A stretch of DNA of 16,542 nt from Chloroflexota bacterium (GCA_005883775.1 VBEU01000088.1:1-16542), one strand, 5' to 3'; positions 7,398 through 15,161 are shown, numbered from the stretch's first letter. The notes: a model not told the origin generated them from the letters alone. Numbers and translations: made by a program.

Positions 7398-8740
7398 TCC
7401 AGCCGCGCAAACGGCGCGCCAGTCGACTCCCGTTCGTCCCGCTTCCACGCTTGCTCGCGTTCGTCCTGCTGAGTGCGATACCGCTCGCGCTCGCGACCTT
7501 TTACGAACCGCTCGCCTGGGGCGCGGTCGCAATCTGGGCTGCTGCGATCGTCCTCGCCCTGATCGATGCGCGAGCGACGCGACCGCTCACTGCGGATGAC
7601 GTTTCGCGCCAGATCACCGAGCAGCCGTCGCTCCGCGCCGCAGATCCGGTCCGCCTCACGGTCCGGAACCCGCTCGCCCGCCGTCTTGCCCTCACGATCC
7701 GAGATGAGCCTCCTGCCTCCTTCGACGTCGACCGCCGCTCTGTCCGTGTCGAGGTCGGGGGTCGCGCCTCGGCCAGCGCCGAATACGCGGCGCGACCGCG
7801 GCACCGGGGCACGTTCCAGTTCGGGGATCTCCACACGCGGCAACCCGGTCCGCTCGGGCTCATGGAGCGCCGTGGCCGCGTGGACGCCGCCGTGGAGGTG
7901 AAGGTCTACCCCGACCTGCGCGAGATCCGCCGCTACGAGATCACCTTGCGCCGCGGTCTGGCGTATGACGCCGGCCAGCGGCGTGCGCGCATCCCGGGCG
8001 CGGGCAGCCTCTTCGCGCGACTTCGCGAATACGGACCCGACGATGACCCACGCTCGATCTCGTGGGCCGCGACCGCGCGGAGGGGCCGGCCGATCGCCGT
8101 CGAGTACGAGACCGAGCGGCAACAGCGTCTGCTGATCCTTCTCGACGCCGGCCGGATGATGTCGAGCACACTCGGGACCCTCACCAAGCTCGACCATGCC
8201 GTCAACACCGCCTTGATGCTCGCGTACGTCGGCGCCGCCAAGGGCGACGAGGTCGGCCTGCTCGGATTCGCCGACGACGTCCGCAGCTATCTGCCGCCCC
8301 GCCGCGGTCGGGGCCAGTTCCTACGGATCACCGAGGAGCTTCGCCGCATAGCCGTGACCACGACGGAGTCGGACTATCGCTCCGCGCTCGAGTTCCTACG
8401 TGCGCGCGCCGCACGCCGGGCGCTCGTCGTGCTCTTCACCGACCTCGTCGACGAGGAAGCCTCGCGATCGCTGGTCGCGGCGGTGACGCGGCTCGCGGGC
8501 AACAATCTCGTGCTCTGCTGCCTGCTGGCGGACCCTGAGCTCGCCGAGGTCGCGGCGCGGGTTCCGGACTCGACGGTTTCGCTGTACGAGCGTGTCGTCG
8601 CCCGTGAGGTGCGTGACGCGCGCGCGAAGGCGCTCGCCACCTTGCGGCGCCGCGGCGTGCACACGATCGACGTACCGTCGGATCGCCTCACGGTCGCGAC
8701 GATCCAGCGCTACATAGAGCTGAAGAAACGTTTTCTCTGA
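7394..8740 (+). CDS. DUF58 protein with VWA-like domain
   Basis: A 448-residue protein, the usual partner of MoxR ATPases. It has two N-terminal membrane helices (about 18-36 and 38-57), then a beta-rich segment. The DUF58 signature follows, REYGPDDDPRSISWAATARR (about 211-230), then VEYETERQQ and a VWA-like core. The metal site of the VWA fold is DAGRM at 251-255, where classical VWA domains have DxSxS; Gly in place of the first Ser is common in DUF58 proteins, so metal binding is uncertain. The TTG start overlaps the MoxR stop by 4 bp and gives a basic N-terminus ahead of the first helix. The last 31 bp overlap the end of the opposite-strand SpoIIM-family gene. In the family it is thought to present substrates or targets to MoxR at the membrane. 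Confidence 0.9.
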   Translation: MIQPRKRRASRLPFVPLPRLLAFVLLSAIPLALATFYEPLAWGAVAIWAAAIVLALIDARATRPLTADDVSRQITEQPSLRAADPVRLTVRNPLARRLALTIRDEPPASFDVDRRSVRVEVGGRASASAEYAARPRHRGTFQFGDLHTRQPGPLGLMERRGRVDAAVEVKVYPDLREIRRYEITLRRGLAYDAGQRRARIPGAGSLFARLREYGPDDDPRSISWAATARRGRPIAVEYETERQQRLLILLDAGRMMSSTLGTLTKLDHAVNTALMLAYVGAAKGDEVGLLGFADDVRSYLPPRRGRGQFLRITEELRRIAVTTTESDYRSALEFLRARAARRALVVLFTDLVDEEASRSLVAAVTRLAGNNLVLCCLLADPELAEVAARVPDSTVSLYERVVAREVRDARAKALATLRRRGVHTIDVPSDRLTVATIQRYIELKKRFL

Positions 8741-9720
8741 ACCCGGCGCAGCCGGAGCAGGCGGTCGGCGAAGAGCACGTAGCAGAGGACGATCGCTCCG
8801 CTCCCGAGTCCTACCGCGACCTTCACAGCAGTCGGCGCGGTGCTCGGCGAAACGTAGACCTCGATGAGCCCGGCAAAGCCCAGCATCACGATCACGAGCA
8901 GGAGGATCCGCATCGCCTGGACCCCAGCGAGCCGCAGTGCCGTCCCGCGTGTTCGCTCACCGGGTTGGAGGATCGCCCACGCAAAGCGCAGGCCGGCGGC
9001 TCCCGAGAGAACGATCGCGGAGAGCTCGAGGACACCGTGGCCCGAGATGAATGTGAGCAGCGTCCACGAGAGACCGGCCGGCTGCAGAACCGCGAACGCC
9101 GTGCCGAGGAGCGCGCCGTTCGCGACGAGGATGTAAACGGTGAGCAATCCGACGGTGAGCCCGCCGGCAAATGCGATGATCGCGACCCGAACGTTGTTCA
9201 CGATGATGGTGGGGCCCGCGCCAAGGCGCAGGGCTTCCGGGAGCTCGGTGCCCGGTCGGCGACGCGCAAGCTCGTCGCGGAAGGAAGCGGGAAGCGCACC
9301 TGCCGCGATGTCGGGCGAGAGAAGGCCGGCGAGAAAGGCCACGAGCGCAGGGCCGAAGAGAAGGATCGCCGAGGCGAGAATGAACCTCGCGTTTGCGCGG
9401 ACGGTCGCCGGAATATCTCCGAGCACAAATCGACGAAGGCGCCGCACGCTCGTCGGCGACTCGCTGTACACGAGGGCATGCGCGGCGGCGACAAGATCGT
9501 TCAGCTCGAAGGCAACAACATCGCGTGGGAAATCGCGCTGAGCGATCGCGAGATCTCCGGTTGCCGCGCGGTAGAGCCGACCGAGCTCCAGGACCTCGTC
9601 CGCCTTCAGGCGATCGACACGACCCGCGGCGGATGAGACGAGGTCTGCCAGGCGCGACCAACGACCGAGGTGATCCTCTACGAATCGGTCGATCGCGCCC
9701 GGAGCGGCGATCCGCGGCAC
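8710..9720 (-). CDS. SpoIIM-family (stage II sporulation protein M-like) membrane protein
   Basis: A 336-residue protein with a soluble helical N-terminal part (about 1-110) and about five to six membrane helices. The first is at about 112-134, then 178-200, 228-250, 270-290 and 298-320. The motif GHGVLELSAIVLSGAAGL (about 227-244) is the SpoIIM family signature. In Bacillus, SpoIIM is part of the DMP peptidoglycan machinery, but members in non-sporulating bacteria sit in MoxR/DUF58/RDD clusters, and this is that type; sporulation should not be inferred. The start is GTG 9720, with no Shine-Dalgarno site but a TAnnnT box 7 nt upstream, so the message is probably leaderless. It points away from the RDD gene and toward DUF58, whereas in actinobacterial clusters it is usually co-directional. 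Confidence 0.88.
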   Translation of the reverse strand: MPRIAAPGAIDRFVEDHLGRWSRLADLVSSAAGRVDRLKADEVLELGRLYRAATGDLAIAQRDFPRDVVAFELNDLVAAAHALVYSESPTSVRRLRRFVLGDIPATVRANARFILASAILLFGPALVAFLAGLLSPDIAAGALPASFRDELARRRPGTELPEALRLGAGPTIIVNNVRVAIIAFAGGLTVGLLTVYILVANGALLGTAFAVLQPAGLSWTLLTFISGHGVLELSAIVLSGAAGLRFAWAILQPGERTRGTALRLAGVQAMRILLLVIVMLGFAGLIEVYVSPSTAPTAVKVAVGLGSGAIVLCYVLFADRLLRLRRVQRKRFFSSM

Positions 9721-9726
9721 GGCCGG

Positions 9727-9736
9727 AACGTAACAT
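9727..9736. promoter_or_regulatory. putative bidirectional leaderless promoter (overlapping -10 boxes)
   Basis: In the 22-bp gap between divergent genes there are two TAnnnT boxes: TAACAT on plus (9731-9736) and TACGTT on minus (9732-9727). They share the self-complementary TA at 9731-9732. Each ends exactly 7 nt before a start codon, ATG 9743 on plus and GTG 9720 on minus, which is the spacing expected if transcription starts on the first base of each codon. Neither gene has a Shine-Dalgarno site, and no -35 box is visible. Confidence 0.45.
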
Positions 9737-9742
9737 TTATCG

Positions 9743-10516
9743 ATGACAATCGCGATGGGCCGGCTCGAAATTGAGACGCCCGATCACGTCGTGCTCCGCT
9801 TTCAGCTCGCCGGCGCCGGCAATCGTGGGTTCGCGGCGATGGCGGACTTCGTCATCGTCTTCGTGCTCATGTTCGCAATCGGGTTCGCGTTCCAGAAGCT
9901 CAGCGAGATCGACCCATCCCTCGACGATTGGTCCGGTTGGGTGGTCTTGTTCGAGCTCTTGATCGCGTGGCTGTACTTCGTCCTCCTCGAGTGGCTCTGG
10001 AACGGCCAGACCATCGGTAAGCGATTCTTCGGCCTGCGCGTCATCAGCGAGGATGGCGAGCCCGCGCGATTCGTCGCCGTCGTCGTGCGCAACCTTGTCC
10101 GGGTCGTCGACTTCCTGCCGTTCTTTTACGGCTTCGGCCTCGTGACGCTCATCGTGTCATCGCGCTCCCAGCGTCTCGGGGACTACGCAGGCGGCACGTT
10201 CGTCGTCCGCGCGCCGCGCCCGCGCCGCAACTGGTCGGCGCTCCGGACCCTGAGCGCTCTGCCACGCTGGAATCTCGCCGAGGGTGAAAAGGCCGCGGCG
10301 CCGACCCTCCGCGTCCTTCCGGGCGAGGCGCAGCGCCTCGTGCGGGAGTTCGTCCTCCGCGAGCAAAAGCTCACGCCCGCTGCCCGGACGGCTCTGGCCA
10401 GGCAGCTCGCGGAGCGGCTCCGTGGGCTCCTTCCGGAATTCCAGGTCGCCGACGATGTTGAACTGATACGCACGGTCGCGCGGTCGCTCCGCGCCAAAGG
10501 GGATGAGAACCGGTGA
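9743..10516 (+). CDS. RDD-family membrane protein with soluble C-terminal extension
   Basis: A 257-residue protein. Residues about 20-155 form the RDD domain. It starts with AGAGNRGFAAMADFVIVF, with the family Arg and Asp at about 28 and 35, and has membrane helices at about 33-50, 65-85 and 120-140. The block GQTIGKRFFGLRVI (88-101) and the closing SQRLGDYAGGTFVV are both diagnostic. The last ~100 residues are soluble and rich in Arg and Leu, with LVREFVLREQKLTPAARTAL, a tail also seen in RDD proteins of MoxR/SpoIIM clusters. The role of RDD proteins is mostly unknown; some act as small-solute or ion transporters. ATG 9743 is chosen from the promoter geometry; ATG 9755 is an alternative. The stop abuts a tiny Cys-rich frame before copA. 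Confidence 0.88.
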   Translation: MTIAMGRLEIETPDHVVLRFQLAGAGNRGFAAMADFVIVFVLMFAIGFAFQKLSEIDPSLDDWSGWVVLFELLIAWLYFVLLEWLWNGQTIGKRFFGLRVISEDGEPARFVAVVVRNLVRVVDFLPFFYGFGLVTLIVSSRSQRLGDYAGGTFVVRAPRPRRNWSALRTLSALPRWNLAEGEKAAAPTLRVLPGEAQRLVREFVLREQKLTPAARTALARQLAERLRGLLPEFQVADDVELIRTVARSLRAKGDENR

Positions 10517-10560
10517 TGGAAATGGTCATGCGCTGCCCCTGCTGCGGTGCCGGTCTCTAG
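10516..10560 (+). CDS. tiny Cys-rich reading frame before copA (possible leader peptide)
   Basis: A 14-codon frame, MEMVMRCPCCGAGL then TAG, begins with an ATG whose A is the last base of the RDD stop. It has further in-frame ATGs at codons 3 and 5. The CPCC cluster resembles a metal-binding knuckle. The GTG start of the copper ATPase lies inside it in another frame, and its stop falls 11 nt past the first base of that GTG. This arrangement could couple translation of copA to reading through Cys codons, or could be chance in a 30-bp spacer. There is no good ribosome site; AGGGG at about 10498 is 13 nt upstream. Confidence 0.3.
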   Translation: MEMVMRCPCCGAGL

Positions 10561-12832
10561 CCCGCCCGAGCGAGCATCCACCGCGCAGCGCGACCTCGTC
10601 GTTACGGGGATGACGTGCGCGTCGTGCGTCGCGAGCGTTGAGGACGCGCTCAGGGGGATCGCCGGCGTGCGCGGCGCGGACGTGAACCTCGCGACCGAGC
10701 GCGCGCGTGTCGAAGTCGACCCCTCCCGCGCCGACGATGGGGCTCTCGTGCGCGCGATCGAGCGCGCAGGCTACGGAGCTCTCGTCCTCTCCGCCGATCG
10801 CGCCGAGCGTGCCGCGACCGAGGCGCGCGAACGCGCGCTGCGAACGACATATGTCCGAGCGCTTCGTCGCCGGCTCATCGTCGCGGCGGCTCTGGCGGTC
10901 CCAACGATGCTCCTGTCGATGGCCGACCTCTTCTATCCCGCCGTCGCTCAAGCTGCATGGCGTCCGTTCGTTCTCTTCGCGCTCGCCACACCGGTGCAGC
11001 TCTGGTGTGCACTGCCTTTCTATCGCGGCGCGCTCTCCGCCGCGCGGCATCGGCGCACGGACATGAACACGCTTGTCGTGGTCGGGACGACGACGGCCTA
11101 CGGGGTCTCGGTGCTCGCGACGTTCTTCGGCGCGGCATTCACCGCGGCCGGCCTGAGCCCGGACCGCTTCCTCTACTACGACACGGCGACCGTGATCGTC
11201 ACTCTGGTGCTCGCGGGCCGCTACCTCGAGGCGCGCGCCCGCGCGCGGACCGCGGACGAGGTGCGCGCGCTCGCCGCCCTCGGTGCGAAGAGCGCTCGCG
11301 TACGACGACCCGGGGGCGTCGAAGAAGACGTGCCTATCGATCGCCTCGCCGTCGGTGATGTCGTGATCGTGCGCCCGGGTGAGATCGTCGCGGCGGACGG
11401 CCGCATCCTCGCGGGTTCGTCCGCGGTCGACGAGGCGATGATCACCGGCGAGTCCATCCCGGTCGAGAAGACCGCCGGCGACGAGGTCACCGGCGGGACG
11501 CAGAACGGCACGGGGACCTTCCGCTTTCGCGTCACCCGCGTCGGCGGCGACACGCTCGTCGCGCAGATCGTCCGGCTCGTCGAGGAGGCGCAGGGCTCGA
11601 AGGCGCCCATCCAGCGCCTCGTGGACCGGATCGCGTCGATCTTCGTGCCCATCGTGTTCGCGGTCGCGTTTGCGAGCGGTCTTGCCTGGCTTCTCCTGGG
11701 TCCCGAGCCGCGGCTCGGCTACGCCCTCTCCGCATTCGTCGCAGTCCTCATCATCGCGTGCCCGTGTGCGCTGGGTCTCGCGACACCCACCGCGATCATC
11801 GTTGGGACGGGCCGCGGCGCATCACGGGGGATCCTCATCAAAAGCGCGCAGGCGCTCGAGGTGGCGCGAGCGATCGACATCGTCGCCTTCGACAAGACGG
11901 GCACGCTTACCGTCGGTCGGCCCCGGGTCGTCGAGTACATGAACTGCGCGGGGATCGGCGAAGACGAGGTGATCCGCATCCTCGCGAGTGCCGAATCGCG
12001 GTCGGAGCATCCGCTCGCGGCGGCGGTCGTCGAGCTCGCCACGACGAAAGGCCTCGCCCTGTCCGAGCCGACGACGTTCGAGGCGCTGCCCGGACGAGGG
12101 ATTCACGCGACCGTGGACGGCCACGACGTCTGGATCGGGAACGCCGCGCTCGCCCGGATACACGGGTTCGCCGACCTCGGAGAGAACGTCCTCGCGCACC
12201 ACGAGGAAAGAGGCCGGACGGTCCTTGTCGGGACGATCGACGGAGAGCCGGGCGGCATTCTGGCGCTTGCCGACACCGCCAAAGCCGCGGCGCGCGACGC
12301 GATCGCCGACCTGCGGCGCATGGGTCTCCGCACGTTGGTGGTGTCGGGCGACGCCCGCCGCGTGGCCGATGCGATCGCCCGCGAGCTCGGGATCGACGAG
12401 GTGCGCGCGGAAGTCCGACCTGACGCGAAGGCGGATCTCGTTGCGGAGCTGCATGAGGCAGGGCACCGCGTGGCGATGGTCGGAGACGGCGTGAACGACG
12501 CACCGGCCCTCGCCCGCGCGGACCTCGGGATCGCGATCGGCTCGGGCGCGGATGTCGCGGTCGCGACGGCGGACGTTGTGCTGGTCGGAGGCGACCCCCG
12601 CGGGGTGCCGCGGGCGTTGCATCTTGCGCGGGCCACGGTCGCGACGATCCGCCAGAACCTCTTCTGGGCCTTCATCTACAACGTCGCGCTGATCCCGGTC
12701 GCCGCCGGAGTCCTCTACCCCTTCACCGGTTGGCTGCTCTCCCCCGTGCTCGCCGCGGCCGCAATGGCGCTTTCGTCCGTGACGGTCGTGTCGAACTCGC
12801 TTCGTCTCCGCTCTGTATCGCTGGAGTCGTGA
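10547..12832 (+). CDS. copA: Cu(I)-exporting P1B-type ATPase
   Basis: A 761-residue P1B-type ATPase that pumps Cu(I) out of the cytoplasm. It has one N-terminal HMA metal-binding domain with GMTCASC at 21-27, and about eight membrane helices. The actuator motif is TGES (300-303) and the helix-6 metal motif is CPC (405-407). The phosphorylation site is DKTGT (449-453), the P1B-specific motif is SEHPLA (486-491) and the hinge is GDGVNDAP (646-653). Tyr711-Asn712 in helix 7 and Met740 with Ser743-Ser744 in helix 8 match the Cu(I)-specific P1B-1 subgroup, which argues against Zn/Cd. All catalytic residues are present and the length is normal. The start is GTG 10547, inside the tiny Cys-rich frame, with no clear ribosome site. 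It overlaps the downstream beta-propeller gene by 4 bp. No CsoR- or CueR-type regulator gene is nearby. Confidence 0.93.
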   Translation: MPVSSPPERASTAQRDLVVTGMTCASCVASVEDALRGIAGVRGADVNLATERARVEVDPSRADDGALVRAIERAGYGALVLSADRAERAATEARERALRTTYVRALRRRLIVAAALAVPTMLLSMADLFYPAVAQAAWRPFVLFALATPVQLWCALPFYRGALSAARHRRTDMNTLVVVGTTTAYGVSVLATFFGAAFTAAGLSPDRFLYYDTATVIVTLVLAGRYLEARARARTADEVRALAALGAKSARVRRPGGVEEDVPIDRLAVGDVVIVRPGEIVAADGRILAGSSAVDEAMITGESIPVEKTAGDEVTGGTQNGTGTFRFRVTRVGGDTLVAQIVRLVEEAQGSKAPIQRLVDRIASIFVPIVFAVAFASGLAWLLLGPEPRLGYALSAFVAVLIIACPCALGLATPTAIIVGTGRGASRGILIKSAQALEVARAIDIVAFDKTGTLTVGRPRVVEYMNCAGIGEDEVIRILASAESRSEHPLAAAVVELATTKGLALSEPTTFEALPGRGIHATVDGHDVWIGNAALARIHGFADLGENVLAHHEERGRTVLVGTIDGEPGGILALADTAKAAARDAIADLRRMGLRTLVVSGDARRVADAIARELGIDEVRAEVRPDAKADLVAELHEAGHRVAMVGDGVNDAPALARADLGIAIGSGADVAVATADVVLVGGDPRGVPRALHLARATVATIRQNLFWAFIYNVALIPVAAGVLYPFTGWLLSPVLAAAAMALSSVTVVSNSLRLRSVSLES

Positions 12833-13869
12833 GGCTCGGCGCACTCGGCCTCGTCGCGGCGTTCGCCGTCGCCGACTGTCGACCGATCGACGGCGTGGTG
12901 GTGGGGACCGCCCCTCCGGGGAACGCCGCGACGCCGATCGTGACGGTGGCCGCGAGCGCGACGCGCGCCCCCGTCGACTTCGTCATGCAGGAGTACCCCG
13001 TCACGCGCGGTCAAGGACCGCACGACGTCGCGCCCGCGCGGGATGGAGGCGTCTGGTACACGGCACAGCTCTCGGGCGAGCTCGGATGGCTCGATCCACG
13101 GTTCGGCGTGGTAAAGGCAATCAAGCTCGGCGCAGGGTCGGCTCCGCACGGCGTGATCGTTGGGCCCGACGGCGCCGCGTGGGTGACCGACGGCGGTCTG
13201 AACGCGATCGTGCGCGTCGATCCTTCGACGAATGAGGTCAAGCGCTTCCCGCTTCCGGCGGACCGTCCGAACGCAAGCCTGAACACGGCCACGTTCGACC
13301 GCGACGGCACGCTCTGGTTCACCGGACAGAATGGGATCTTCGGAAGGCTCGATCCGAGGAGCGGCGCGATCGCCGCCTTCGACGCGCCGCGCGGCCCGGG
13401 TCCATATGGGATCGCGTCCTGCCCCGACGGAAACGTCTACTACGCGTCTCTCGCGGGCAGCTATGTCGGCCGCATCGACCGCGAGACCGGCGGCGCGGCC
13501 GTTCTCGTCCCGCCCACCCCAGGCCAAGGCGCGCGCCGCGTCTGGTGCGACTCCAAAAGCCGCGTCTGGGTGAGCGAGTGGAATTCGGGCGAGCTCGCCC
13601 GCTACGACGGCAACTCCTGGAAGGAGTGGAAGCTGCCGGGCGATCGCGCGATGGCGTACGCCGTGTACGTCGACGATGCCGACGTGGTTTGGGTGACCGA
13701 CTGGGGCGCCAACTCGCTCGTTCGATTCGATCCGGCCACGGAGACGTTCGTCGTACGCAGTCATCCCTCGCCGAATGCGGACGTGCGCCAGCTGCTCGGG
13801 CGCCACGGCGAGGTCTGGGGCGCGATGTCGGGGCAGGACAAGCTCGTGGTCGCGCGCCCAGCCGGTTGA
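12829..13869 (+). CDS. Vgb-like (streptogramin B lyase family) beta-propeller protein
   Basis: A 346-residue protein with repeated beta-propeller blades: PHDVAPARDGGVWYT, PHGVIVGPDGAAWVTD, PYGIASCPDGNVYYA, RRVWCDSKSRVWVSEW and YAVYVDDADVVWVTDWG. The closing block (VRQLLGRHGEVWGAMSG then QDKLVV) is typical of proteins annotated as virginiamycin B lyase. Most members of this wide family have no proven lyase activity, and here resistance should not be inferred. The N-terminus looks like a signal peptide (hydrophobic to about residue 15) followed by Cys17, but the residue before the Cys is Asp, so it is a poor lipobox. A Pro/Thr/Ala-rich linker (about 25-47) follows, which suggests an extracytoplasmic protein. 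GTG 12829 overlaps the copA stop by 4 bp, so it is probably made together with the copper pump. Confidence 0.82.
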   Translation: MRLGALGLVAAFAVADCRPIDGVVVGTAPPGNAATPIVTVAASATRAPVDFVMQEYPVTRGQGPHDVAPARDGGVWYTAQLSGELGWLDPRFGVVKAIKLGAGSAPHGVIVGPDGAAWVTDGGLNAIVRVDPSTNEVKRFPLPADRPNASLNTATFDRDGTLWFTGQNGIFGRLDPRSGAIAAFDAPRGPGPYGIASCPDGNVYYASLAGSYVGRIDRETGGAAVLVPPTPGQGARRVWCDSKSRVWVSEWNSGELARYDGNSWKEWKLPGDRAMAYAVYVDDADVVWVTDWGANSLVRFDPATETFVVRSHPSPNADVRQLLGRHGEVWGAMSGQDKLVVARPAG

Positions 13870-13891
13870 GAGGGCGCCGGGGAGCGATTCG

Positions 13892-14512
13892 CTACGGGCC
13901 GAAGTACTGGAAGAAACCGAAGGCTGCATACCGGCCGGAGTGGTCGTATCGCACTTTGTCGGCGTTGAATTTGAATCGCGTCGAAGCGACGAGTGCGCAG
14001 TCTTTCACGACTAGCCCTTCGGGCAAAGCGAGACGTGGGTGGATGGTCTCCTTCGTGACTGGGTTACGGATGTACTCCGTCTCGATCTCCAGCGCGTCGC
14101 CGGCGCGAACGTGCGGAAGGCGCCCCTCCGCGTCCACCTTGTACGGGACAAAGTTCGGACCTTGCAGCTCCGTGAAGGTCTTGCGGAAGATCGCCCATGG
14201 CCCGCCCGACCTGCCTTCCACGAGCGCGCGCAACGCATCGCGTTGTGCGGTGTCGGCGCGCTCGTCGATGAGCGTGGTCGCGACACCATTCCCTTCGTGG
14301 ATCGCAGCCGGCCAGTTCGCGTATAGCCCGACGCAGAGGCCGCTCAGCTTCACATCGCCGTAGATCCCCTGCTCCAACTGCCACGTCCACCCGCCCTCGC
14401 ACTTCCCGGTCGTCGGCCGGCCGTTCACATTGCAAGGACATCCGTAGTCGCAGTTGCATGCAATGACCAGGGTTCCCTTCATGTTCCAAGCGGGTGTCTT
14501 CGTCTCAGCCAA
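13892..14512 (-). CDS. DUF1326 domain protein, Cys-rich
   Basis: A 206-residue soluble protein. It carries the diagnostic N-terminal block WNMKGTLVIACNCDYGCPCN (9-28) with Cys19, 21, 25 and 27, followed by RPTTGKCEGGW (Cys38) and LSGLCVGLYANWP (Cys60). The clustered cysteines suggest metal binding, but the family has no proven function. The start is TTG 14512: AAAGGGG lies 7 nt upstream, just past the DUF2182 stop, and no better start stands before the conserved block. It is second in a two-gene minus-strand operon, 12 bp after the DUF2182 gene, an often-seen pair. Its end faces the Vgb-like gene across a 22-bp gap with no visible terminator. Confidence 0.88.
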   Translation of the reverse strand: MAETKTPAWNMKGTLVIACNCDYGCPCNVNGRPTTGKCEGGWTWQLEQGIYGDVKLSGLCVGLYANWPAAIHEGNGVATTLIDERADTAQRDALRALVEGRSGGPWAIFRKTFTELQGPNFVPYKVDAEGRLPHVRAGDALEIETEYIRNPVTKETIHPRLALPEGLVVKDCALVASTRFKFNADKVRYDHSGRYAAFGFFQYFGP

Positions 14513-14524
14513 GGTTTTCCCCTT

Positions 14525-15142
14525 TCACATCCGTGCGCCAACAGACATCGCGAGCTCCGGGCGGGCAAGAACGATCACCGCGGCCGCGATGAGCAACGTG
14601 CCAGCGATCCGGCCGAAGATGATCCCCTCTGGTCGCAGCTTCTCGACAAGGACGACGAGCGCAATTCCAACCGCCCAGACCAGGCTCATGGCTCCGACGC
14701 CGACGAAGAGAGCCATCAACGCCCAGCAGCATCCAAGGCAATAAAGTCCGTGCTCGATCCCAAGACGCAGCTGGCCCGAAAGCCCGCGGTGCCAGTGCGT
14801 CAACAGGAAGTCCGCGGGCGTGCGGCACGCGCGAAGGCACGTCGCCTTAACAGACGTGAACTGGTACACGCCCGCAAGCAGCAGGATCGCGGAGACGGCC
14901 AATGCGCGTTGCTCAGGCATGAGGATCGAGCTTGCGGCGATACCAGCGCCCCACACCACGATCCCCACCGATGCCCACACAATCAGGTAACCGGTTACGA
15001 ATGCGGCCGACCAGAGCTGGGTGCACAAACGACCATCCGCGCCGAGCCGGTGCAGGCGGATCATCGGCGTCGCCGACGGCAGCATCATCGCCGCCATCAT
15101 CACGGTCCACGTGCCGAGAAACGGCCCCAGCGCCTGGTCCAT
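14525..15142 (-). CDS. DUF2182 predicted metal-binding membrane protein
   Basis: A 205-residue membrane protein of about six helices. It shows the DUF2182 hallmarks in order: WTVMMAAMMLPS (12-23) in the first helix, YQFTSVKATCLRACRTP (93-109) with Cys102 and Cys106, and GLYCLGCCWALM (132-143) with Cys135, 138 and 139. The Met- and Cys-rich helices support metal binding, although no function is proven for the family. ATG 15142 is preferred over upstream in-frame starts because a GGGAGGCGAA ribosome site lies directly before it and the first helix then begins at residue 10. It leads the minus-strand operon with the DUF1326 gene. With copA beside it, a copper role is an attractive guess. Confidence 0.88.
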   Translation of the reverse strand: MDQALGPFLGTWTVMMAAMMLPSATPMIRLHRLGADGRLCTQLWSAAFVTGYLIVWASVGIVVWGAGIAASSILMPEQRALAVSAILLLAGVYQFTSVKATCLRACRTPADFLLTHWHRGLSGQLRLGIEHGLYCLGCCWALMALFVGVGAMSLVWAVGIALVVLVEKLRPEGIIFGRIAGTLLIAAAVIVLARPELAMSVGARM

Positions 15143-15161
15143 TTCGCCTCCCCGGGCGCGG

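Noticed and set aside
6279..7532. Long minus-strand open frame opposite moxR and the DUF4350 tail
   Set aside because: The plus strand carries intact Walker motifs; the antisense product is low-complexity and charged with no recognisable fold.
8710..9720. SpoIIM-family gene as evidence of sporulation
   Set aside because: No other sporulation gene is present, and the neighbours are those of the non-sporulation SpoIIM/MoxR/RDD module.
11822..12844. Minus-strand open frame opposite the copA P-domain
   Set aside because: Shadow of a gene whose catalytic motifs are all present on the plus strand.
12715..13929. Long minus-strand open frame (about 400 codons) opposite the Vgb-like gene
   Set aside because: Its composition is Arg/Asp/Glu-rich with no domain pattern. 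It is the usual antisense shadow of GC-rich coding sequence, while the plus strand shows clear propeller repeats.
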